Below are positions 55,634 to 64,000 of a stretch of 64,000 nucleotides of DNA, one piece after another. The notes under the pieces were generated by a model, which saw only the letters and a list, made by a program, of their open reading frames with translations, did not search any database and had not been told where the DNA came from. Numbering within the stretch: position 1 is the stretch's first letter; each line of letters starts with the position of its first letter. The DNA lies in NCBI GenBank assembly GCA_003988855.1, contig QYAI01000218.1:21763-85762 (forward strand), written 5' to 3'. Source of the stretch: Arachnopeziza araneosa. Taxonomy: Eukaryota > Ascomycota > Leotiomycetes > Helotiales > Arachnopezizaceae. The translations under genes and the position numbers were made by a program.

Positions 55634-56919
55634 GAGAGATCAGAGTTCTGGTTGGATGATGATTGGAGCGTGTATTTGGATGTGCCGGCTGTGAAGTGCT
55701 TTTTCCCTGCTCAAGTCCTTATTCATAGTAACAAGCTTAGCTAGAATGAGAAATCCGAAAAGAAAAGGTTGAACTAAAATTCTTGAATATAGATCTAGGC
55801 TTTCGGTGCCAGCCGCTTGTTTCTAGATCGCCGGCTTCAGTCAGATTGTGTTTCTCCATAGATTGAATTAGGCTAAGGGCATGCATCTCCGAAGACTGCA
55901 GAAGAGATGTCCTGGATAAATTGGTTGCATGTATACACACGCATACGCTACGCCTTGAGGTAAAGATTGAGTGATTTCCAATTGTGTTGAGGGGGATAAC
56001 ATACCAAATTCAGCGACAGACTGGTTCCATTCAACCTGCCGCAGTTGCGTAATTCATGTCGGTAAATTCTTCAAGGAGAAGAGGCACGGGAGCTCAGTAG
56101 CATGTCTTCAAATCCCTTCTCGGGAATAGTGGCTGTGAATGAGAAACTCGGCCGAGCCGAGCTCTTCGGGGATTAGTATCAAAGAGGCATACAGGAAGCA
56201 ACTTGCCGTCTTTTTTGTATTTGAGAGTTCGATGAGTTCATTATGAAATTGATTCCATACATTGCATTCACTCGGCCGATCCAAACCAGAACGTGCTTCG
56301 GTAACTTGAAAATGGCAAACCGCCGATTGCTGGTTGGACAAGTTCCCGTCAACGTAACTGACTCAAGTGAGTAAGTGGACCCTGTCACCAAATAATGGAC
56401 AAGGGAATCATTGAAATTTAATCTCACAACTAGTACTGGGTCCAGCGAAGATGGGGAATTCGTTGTGAACTGTACTGTGTTGATTGGTTGCAATTCGCTT
56501 CAAAATTTCAACTCCGATATGATTTGACACTGTCATGCAGTCATAGTAAATTTGCAATGGTGCCTATATCTATCTTGAGTTACTAAACGATTTATAATCT
56601 AGAATTTTTCACGAGTTTGAAGTACTCATGTAGATCGCTCCGGCAAGTATCATAGCCGTGGTTATACGACGGCTGCAGAAATATTGACTACTACCGTGTA
56701 CATGAGACGTGCATGAAGTGTTAGAAGTGGGGGTTCAATTCTATTGACCCATGTGCTTGCCCCGAATGCTTGTTGTCAAATACCGACTGTGAAAATTATC
56801 AAATAAGGCCATATACAAATTGCCAGCTCGGTTCTATTGTATGAGCTCGTTTTCGCGTCGTTCTCTCCCCCAAAACTTTTGGCCCAGCAGCAATTTAGCA
56901 TCCAACGTAATCTTAAATC
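55634..56919. other. Intergenic, 1.3 kb
   Basis: No supportable gene. A minus-strand frame at 56179-56493 has no motif. Confidence 0.45.
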
Positions 56920-58042
56920 ATGGCTTCTCATCAAACGACAATCGCCCAACCGGCTCAAGACGTGTCTGGGCACGCGGTCCGCGGCGGTCTCACAATCCAG
57001 CAGAATATGGAACAACAACCTGGTGGATTTCCTCGTCCCCAAAATTCGAGAATAAGTACGAAGAACGAGAGTACCAGAAGGGGCGTCTTGCTGCAGCGTT
57101 TCGGATTTTTGGCGTCAAGGGCTATGATGAAGGTGTTGCTGGTCACTTGTCCTTGCGAGTAATGCTCTCATGCCTGCAAAAGCATAAAGAATCATCATTA
57201 ATATCTATGGAACAGGACCCAGTTGAGCCTCATACCTTCTGGGTCAATCCTTTTGGTGTTGTATTCGTCCATATGTGACGTTCAGATCTGATCCGCATCG
57301 ACTACGAGGGGAAGGTGTTGGATGGAGGCAAGAACAGACTTGTGAATAGGGCTGCCCTCCTTATCCATGCTGGGAGCAAGTACCATGAATTCTAAATAGC
57401 GAATAGGAGCTAATATTTCCGGCTTCATAGTTCATCAAGCTCGACCGGACATCATCTCAGTTGCACATGCTCATTCCCCCTACGGACGAGCTTTTTCAGT
57501 ATTTGGAATTCCACTTCCAATAACATCTCAAGATGGCTGCGCTTTCTAGAATGTAAATTATTCCTGAGGCTAATACTTTGCCATTGCTCTACTGACGCGT
57601 TGAATATTTAGGACATTGGGGTTCTTGGAGCCTTCGATGGTGTCGTTCTTGAAGGCGAAGAGAGCTCTGCAATTGCCAAGGCGCTTGGGTCCAAAAAAGC
57701 TGTCATTCTGCAGAATCATGCGCCCCTGACAACAGCTGACTCCATCGAAGCAATAGTCTTTTGGTTTATATCCTTAGAGAAATTATGCCACACCCAACTT
57801 GTAGCTATGGCAGCAAGCGATGGGAGTGGAGCCAAGATTCTAGAAGTTGAACCTGAGGCTGCGGCAGAGTAAGTGGAAGTCTACTTTGTCCCAATGAGTA
57901 ATGGTCCATAAAATTACTCTGTTATGCTAATAAACTCTTTAGGTCGTACAGATCGCTTGGTATGCCTATCAGCGGCTGGCCTAGTGCGAAACCTCTATTT
58001 GATATCGTCGCCAAGGACTTCAATGAGGATTATTTGGCTTGA
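56920..58042 (+). pseudogene. Decayed class II aldolase/adducin-family gene
   Basis: The intact family binds Zn and acts on sugar phosphates or related aldols. Here the start ATG (56920) reads through GGFPRP and then shifts frame near 57040 to KFENKYEEREYQKGRLAAAF and GYDEGVAGHLSL. An intron 57159-57215 leads to DPVEPHTFWVNPFGV. A TGA at 57276-57278 follows within VHM*RSDLIRIDYEGKV. A GC-AG intron (57376-57430; GCAAGT...CATAG) restores IHQARPDIISVAHAHSPYG, with the metal-binding His pair. A TAG at 57547-57549 replaces the Tyr of CAFYN. Introns 57553-57611 and 57869-57942 then lead to a natural end at 58042. One shift and two stops make it non-functional unless they are sequencing errors. Confidence 0.7.
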
Positions 58043-58695
58043 TATAACTATGATCTGACCCAAAAAACTTGTTACTTTGGAATTTCCACGTGGGATTTAA
58101 ACCTCCATGTTCTTGCTCGTAGAAATAGGGTGATCTTCTTGTCGATAAACTAAAGAATATATCTATGGAGTGATACTTCAAATATGACGATCTGTGGAAT
58201 TTCCTTTTAATCTCAACTCAATGATAAGAAAGTCTCTCACAATGGATTGGCCCTTTTTGCTTCTGAGTCCTATAATATTCAAACTAAGAATAGAGCTATG
58301 CATGTATGCAACAAACCATCCCGAACAAAGATAAATGGACAAGCTCTGCGCTTTGAGTTTGAAGGTATGGAAGAATCCTGTTATTAAGCGGAACGTGGTC
58401 CAATGATATTTGGACACAATATGCAGCCAAGCCGAAAGCAAGCTACATATGGTTTGTCTCGGCCGTTTAGTTGCAGAATCTTCCGCTTTATCCGAGTACC
58501 CGAGATCCTATAAAACACCGATCTTTGACAAAGTTATGACGAGTATTGCATGGAGCTAGCTAGTGTTCTCCAAGAAAGGTAAGGTTTGCATGGGTATGAT
58601 TAATATAAGTGGCGTGCATTACACCCATCCGTCAGTACATTCTCAACGGAATAACTTCTCACCAAATTGATATTTATTTTGAATCTCAATCAATC
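58043..58695. other. Intergenic, 0.65 kb
   Basis: Upstream of the questin-oxidase-like gene. No gene seen. Confidence 0.5.
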
Positions 58696-60047
58696 ATGGC
58701 TTCTCAAAACAATATAGCTAATCCACTGGCTGTTTCTGAATTTAAATCACAAGATCCAAATTACGAGGTTTTGACAGAGCTGCTCGCTAGAAATCATTCC
58801 GAAAACTCACTGCTGCTTCACAAGGTCCTCCACAACCATCTTCCGCATGTAAGTGGCTCCGATCTCCCAAGTTACAAAGAAACATACGTTGATGGATCAA
58901 TTTAGCTTCTGGCTTCCATCTATTTTCTTGGGGGGAGTCCTGAAAAGTTGAATGAAGCATACAAGCACGAATCAAAGACTCTTGAAAGTTGGTCTTCAGC
59001 CAATCCTTTAAAGATCGCCAATGATGACGAATTGATACAACATCTTGGAGATGTATCGTAAGAAAACCCGCTTTGACAAGTCTTAAGCTGTGGCGCTGAG
59101 CTTACCATGCTAGGTATGCACAAGCATATGTGGAATATTTCAACGCTCAGTATAATACCATTCGCAAAGACTGGAAATCTCTAATATCCAACTCGCTACT
59201 TTATTCATCAAAACCCCTACTCAATGGCGTAATTGGCGGGTTTGGCCATCCTCTCATTCTGCTTGCCGACACCTTCGAACTCCAAAGTCCCGAGCTAGCC
59301 GTCGAGTCTCTCGCCCTCAACGCAATCGACTACAATGATCTACACCAATTCCTCTCCATTCCTTCGCAGGATGGAAAGCAAGGGACCGCCACACCTGAGA
59401 ATATCCTGGCACTTATCGCAAATGACGCCAGTTTTGATGGCATTCTAGGAAAACCAGGAATTCAAAATATCATGGCTTTGCTCTCACACCCTCAAGCAAA
59501 AACCGCAATTTTGAAACACTTTCTTATGATTGATCTTTTTGATATCCCGAAGCTCATCGCAGAACTTTCGGATCTAGCTGTTCTCCTAGAATGCGCAGTT
59601 CATAAGCCTGGAAAGCCAGCTTTCGATTTCTACCTCAATCACGCTCTGACGTTCGTCTGGAGTTTGAAAGTACTCTTACCCGAATTTCCAGCTCAAGACC
59701 ACACGGAAGTTCTAGTTCGTGGTGCTTGGCTGCTGATTCTTCTGTCTTATATTACAGAGTTGCGGCCTGTAATATCACCTGATCTGATTCCCAAACTTGA
59801 GAATGCCAATATGACTTGGGAGCAAGTGTTTAATGAGTTTCATAAGGAAGAGGTTCTAGAAGAAAAATATGAGGATCCGCATTTTCTGAGGGCGCTGAGG
59901 AATCTGATGGAATTGGGGAAGTTGAGTGAACAAAAGGAAAGTTGGTACATGGCTGCCGCAGTGAAACTTAATCAGGAATGGAAAGGATGGTCTGGATTGG
60001 GTACTGAAAGAGATGTGGGAATTAATATCAGCGTAAATAAGGCGTGA
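58696..60047 (+). CDS. Questin oxidase-like protein (DUF4243)
   Basis: A 412-residue protein of the questin oxidase-like family, which includes Baeyer-Villiger-type ring-opening enzymes of fungal polyketide pathways and the AflY/HypA protein. Marks are LLHKVLHNHLPHLLASIYFLGGSPEKL, SNSLLYSSKPLLNGVIGGFGHPLILLAD (a conserved GHPLI core) and VESLALNAIDYND. The exons are 58696-58848, 58906-59057 and 59114-60047, joined by 57- and 56-bp introns in phase. No polyketide synthase or oxidoreductase cluster lies within the window, so a secondary-metabolite role is not supported by context; the broken aldolase gene is its closest neighbour. The start is the ATG before ASQNNIANPLAV. Confidence 0.9.
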
Positions 60048-60788
60048 TAGTGTAGCATTGACCAGAAACTACATGCTACTGATGAGAAATTCTTTCATTG
60101 GCCCGAAGATATTAGCATTCCAGAAATCTAGTTCGTTTTACCTGCGAAGACTCGGAACTGAACGAATATGCTTCATGTTGTAGCTGTTATATCCACATCA
60201 AGCTGGATTGTGAATTAAGGAGAAGGATTCTATATTTTTTTCTTGAAAATAATTATTAGTCTATTAAACCCACAAAAACAAACCTAGTTGCGCCCATTCC
60301 TAACATCTAGTAACGTGATCTCAGGGTAAAAGTTGTCGGTCTGAAACTTACAGTGATAATGTGTATTCTGAGGACCAGGCTGCAAAATAATATGGAACTG
60401 AAACTGACCACCGAGATCGCTCTTACACGCGATATCCAGAACTACTAAGTGAGAGGCGATGTTGTTATATCATCTGCGAAAGTTTCTTTCATAAGTGCGC
60501 TAGAATTGCTGTAGGGTGTAGTTTAGCCACCACACCTAGCAGGTCATCCCATGAGAGGCTCCTGGAGACCCATTTCGCCGAAGCCTGCACTTCAAGAGAT
60601 TCCCGACACGAGTGCCTTCATAGTCAAGCTTATTTGAACCTAGCAATCCTCAGTCCTGGTAATAGCAACAACGATCAACTCCGTCCTCAACGAGTTGCAC
60701 AGCATCGAAATCAGACAACACAAACTACTACGGGTAATCCAGTCTACTCTTCTATCCTAACAGGCTCCTTTCTTACATTAATTCAACC
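60048..60788. other. Intergenic between tandem genes, 0.7 kb
   Basis: Promoter of the membrane HET gene. No gene seen. Confidence 0.5.
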
Positions 60789-63584
60789 ATGGCGAGTGAT
60801 TTAATGGCTCTCGATAGTTTGCTTGAGAGGATGGCTGAATCAGTGGATCAAAACCTGATGTCACCCAGAGCCCTCAAGTACTTCCTTCTCGTAACGACCT
60901 TCGCCTCTGCCTGCCTTGGCATTATGATGGAATCGAAGACACGTCAAAAGATATCAATCAGGTCAACCACCCGATTATTGGGTAGGATTACTGGAGATAT
61001 CTTGTTTGTCCTACTTGGCACTTGTTGCGACTATCTAGCCGAAAGATATGGGAAGAAGCGTATCGCTTTTACTATCCTTCTTCTTCCAACAGGAAATCGT
61101 TTAGGCATAGTCCTAGGATTTTTGTTGGACATTTGCAGCTTCTCTTCAAATGCCACAAGCTACATTTTCCGCCTCGCATTCTTGGTGCCATTATTCGTTG
61201 GACCAATGATGATGCTTGTACTAGGAGAACCTGTTGATGAAATTATGACTGATCCAATACTGGCGGGCGTTCCAGTTTTTGTTTATCTATTGGCAATGTG
61301 GTGCAGCTACAATTCAGTAGCAGTGTTAGCGATCATATCAAGCATTTGGCAGAACCGAATCTTGCTAGCCTATTGGGCAGTATATATTGTCTTGGTGACT
61401 TGGTGGAACTTAAATCTTGTTTATTATTCAGTATTTGGGGCATTTTGGTTGCTTACAAAGCCGTTCTATATTTTCTCGGATTGGGTTGCCGACCCTCTTT
61501 TGCAATCGCTTGGATCGAAGCTGGCAGCAAGAGAAAGAAAACGAAGGCCTTATGCAACCGTCTACCCCGATTCAAACCTTTCTCACGAGATTTATAGTTA
61601 CAGGCCATTGAAAGATGGACAATGCAGACTTCTCAAGCTGTGGCCTCGAGGACCTTCTGATGGAATCTTCTGCGAACTGGAGGAATTGCCACTTGAGGTA
61701 GTAAATTCACGATATTACGAAGCAATGTCTTACACATGGGGCGATGCAACTAAGAGCCATTCAATCACCCTGGAAGGGCATGAGTTCAAGGTTACCAAAA
61801 GCGCATATGATGTACTTTGTAATCACAGTTCGTCGTGGAAGCGCCAATTTATTTGGATTGACTCCATTTGCATCAACCAGGATGACAACATGGAAAAGGG
61901 CCAACAAGTCATGCTCATGGCACAAATTTATCGGAAGGCTTTAAGGGTCGTGGTATGTTTGGGAAATGGACCTAATTCTGACCTTGCAATCAACCTACTG
62001 AAGGAGTTACGACTATTCAGAGAGTACTGCCCAACAGGGGAAGAAATGTATCTGAAATATCACTTGGAAGATAACTCCGAACGTTGGTTAAGCCTAAAAA
62101 AACTTCTATGCCATACGTGGTTTGAGCGGGTATGGATAATTCAAGAAGTTGTTGTGGCAGACAGTATAGCCGTTCGGATTGGAGGAAGATGCATAAGTTG
62201 GCAGACATTCATATGTGCTATTCGACTTTTGACAGCTTCAGATGAAGGATTGTTACTGATTGGAAGCGATCGACAAGGAGCCTCTCTGACGCAGAATCCT
62301 CTTAACCACATATCTCACATCGAACTCCTAGCCACGTCGCGAGAAGAAATGAGGAAAAAAAGAGTAATCACGTTTCAGGATATAATTTATAAATATCCCA
62401 CTTTCAAGGCCACGGACGATAGAGACAAAATCTACGCCTTGCTGGGCTGTATAACCGATGCGACTGGTATTCCGAACGAAGTGTTACCTGATTATACCAA
62501 GTCACCGGAAGATCTCTACGTCGATACGGCAAATGCATTACTATCTTCAAAAGATCCCAGCTTAATTTTTGCCTATACTGGCATAGGTTGGCACCGAAAA
62601 CACGGTGGACTCCCCTCGTGGGTTCCAGATTGGACTAGGTGAGTTGTTCTCGGGCTTCCTTGCTATTACCCGCAGTGAAACCTCTAGAACAGGGAGTTGT
62701 CTCTGCTTCTATTACACTGGTTAAATTTGGCCTCCTTGATTTGTTTTTGCTAATTCGTTGTTAGTGTGGATGGGCCTAGCACTTTGGGTGGTACCAACTG
62801 CGGCTACCGTGCTGCAGGCTATTTGGCCTTTGCTGTCAGAGAGGGTCCTATCCCGAAGTATTCTATCTGTCTCGTGACGCTTCATGTGGACTCTATAACT
62901 GAAAATTACGTCCCATGGCCAGGCCCTCAGCATGACGATCCAAGCACATTGCATCCCGCCGCAATGAAAGACACCATTCTTCGTCAACGCCAAGTCTATA
63001 AATGGATTACAGAGGTAATTAAATTGACATTGATGTACGCCAATGATCGTTACCAATCAACAGAAATAGTGCTTGAGGTTGTAGCAAGAACTTTAATTGG
63101 CAACATGAGAGCGTGGCGGAAGGAACCAGCGGGCGAGGAGTATGTGCAGCGCTTCAAAGATTGGATGGCCTTCCATACCATCATTAATGATTTTGAAGAA
63201 GAACTTCCAGCTGTCTCTGCTGGACAGCCCTCCTCAGATCGTTTGGAGACTGCACTCGCGGCCCGTTTTGGACCTCGAACGGGAAGTGCTAATTACAGCG
63301 CACTGGGCAGGATCATGAAACTGGGGAGATGGATGATAGATGTTGCGATGATTTGTTCATGGCGGTCTTTTTGCGTCACAAAGAATGGCTACATTGGAAT
63401 GATCCCGGAGAAGTCCTTGCCTGGCGACGTCGTTGCGATCATCTGTGGGGTCAAAACTCCTGTTGTCTTGAGACCACTTCAGACGAGGACATTCTACAAG
63501 ATTGTTGGAGAATGTTACATTCACGAAATGATGGATGGTGAGATGGTTAGTGTGGATCAACTGCGTGGTATCACAGTTTTATGA
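60789..63584 (+). CDS. HET-domain protein 4: polytopic membrane region fused to HET domain
   Basis: An 889-residue protein. The first 240 residues are strongly hydrophobic, with about five to seven membrane helices (for example 30-48, 105-120, 125-146, 158-186, 190-226). A basic linker (AARERKRRPYATVY) follows, then a complete HET domain at about 309-455: YEAMSYTWGDA, FIWIDSICINQDD and WFERVWIIQEVVVAD. DRDKIYALLGCI and the usual C-terminal end GECYIHEMMDGEM are present. Two exons (60789-62638 and 62765-63584) are joined by a 126-bp intron (GTGAGT...TTAG), in phase. The lack of internal stops and the single continuous frame across the junction make it a true fusion. The topology suggests a membrane-anchored recognition or death-triggering protein, which is inference; the HET role is known from the family. 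Confidence 0.9.
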
Positions 63585-64000
63585 GTGACTTGTAGCTTCT
63601 ATTTTTGCACATTTTAAGGACGGAAACAGTCTAGTGCTATCATGAGAGAGCCAAACTTTTGTCCAGATGTGAAAACTCGAACATGGTAGATATATCATGG
63701 TAATTAAAGGTTTAGATGAGCGTGTAATTTTTAAACGGTTGTTTTCCAACGTCTCCATCTCATCCAGCGAGCACCGTATTTTGAACCATTCCACCTGAAA
63801 CTTTCCATCTTCCAGTTATTGCGTGGTTTTTCCATACATATAAGTCCGTGCACCCCCATATCGATCACCCAAAAATAAGCGAATTCCTAGACCGCTATTT
63901 AAACAAGATAATTAATTATTAACTCAATTCTAATTTAATTTACTTTATACTTGGAATTCTTCATCTTCAAGCAATTATGCATCAATACGCCGAACAAGAT
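63585..64000. other. Right-edge intergenic stretch
   Basis: 3' flank of HET gene 4; AT-rich, nothing supportable. Confidence 0.5.

Noticed and set aside
58696..60047. Secondary-metabolite gene cluster around the questin-oxidase-like gene
   Set aside because: No polyketide synthase, peptide synthetase, terpene enzyme or tailoring set is present within the window.
1..64000. tRNA or rRNA genes, bacterial operons, CRISPR arrays
   Set aside because: No T-arm-like GTTCGANTCC with a matching cloverleaf was found by eye, and no rRNA core or repeat-spacer pattern.

Overview
The window reads as nuclear DNA of a filamentous ascomycete, most likely a leotiomycete (Helotiales-type); the phylum is well supported, the class is an inference from gene families. 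The evidence is many short introns (38-152 bp) with GTAAGT-like donors, CTAAC/CTGAC branch sites and AG acceptors, four HET-domain genes, two Zn2Cys6 transcription factors, and small secreted cysteine-rich proteins. I see no rRNA, tRNA, CRISPR array, viral block or bacterial operon. Exon coordinates below were worked out by hand from splice-site phase. All start codons were checked on the sequence; where an open frame began with TTG or GTG I moved the start to the first suitable ATG.

Layout, left half. A C2H2 zinc-finger gene runs in from the left edge and ends at 371. A broken CorA-like gene (about 2100-2878) and a small secreted protein (3576-4634) follow, then a repeat-like stretch with two hairpins (about 5619-5840). 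The first HET gene is at 6198-7971 (-), followed by the conserved GINS replication subunit Psf2 (8766-9564, -), an MFS permease (10785-12441, +) and a 697-residue zinc-binding protein (13169-15427, -). At 17105-21773 an alpha/beta hydrolase, a Zn2Cys6 regulator and a nitrilase lie side by side and may form a small catabolic or detoxification unit. A 146-residue orphan (23993-24433) precedes a large HET protein with membrane segments inserted inside its HET domain (24674-27196, -). A secreted protein with two copies of an eight-cysteine module (28405-29138, -) and a germin-like cupin (30660-31491, -) follow.

Layout, right half. A HET protein with a helical N-terminus (32743-35460, -), a GH28 pectinase-family enzyme lacking the usual His (35961-37305, -), a second Zn2Cys6 regulator (37839-39465, -) and a three-exon secreted protein (40050-40594, -) come first. 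They are followed by a Gly-rich DUF7932-type protein (41614-45353, +), an RBR ubiquitin ligase (45894-48019, +), a NADAR-domain protein (49014-49700, -) and an Alr4036-type flavoprotein (50222-51049, -). A decayed gene (about 51397-52186) precedes an intronless repeat/beta-lactamase/repeat protein (53393-55633, +). The end holds a broken class II aldolase gene (56920-58042), a questin-oxidase-like enzyme (58696-60047, +) and a polytopic membrane protein fused to a HET domain (60789-63584, +).

The genes are mostly independent. The common themes are non-self recognition (four HET genes, two of them membrane-linked), secretion (two cysteine-rich proteins, one further small secreted protein, a cupin and a pectinase) and gene decay (three pseudogenes). 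Three donors beginning with GC rather than GT are needed to keep frames open, an unusual density for 64 kb.
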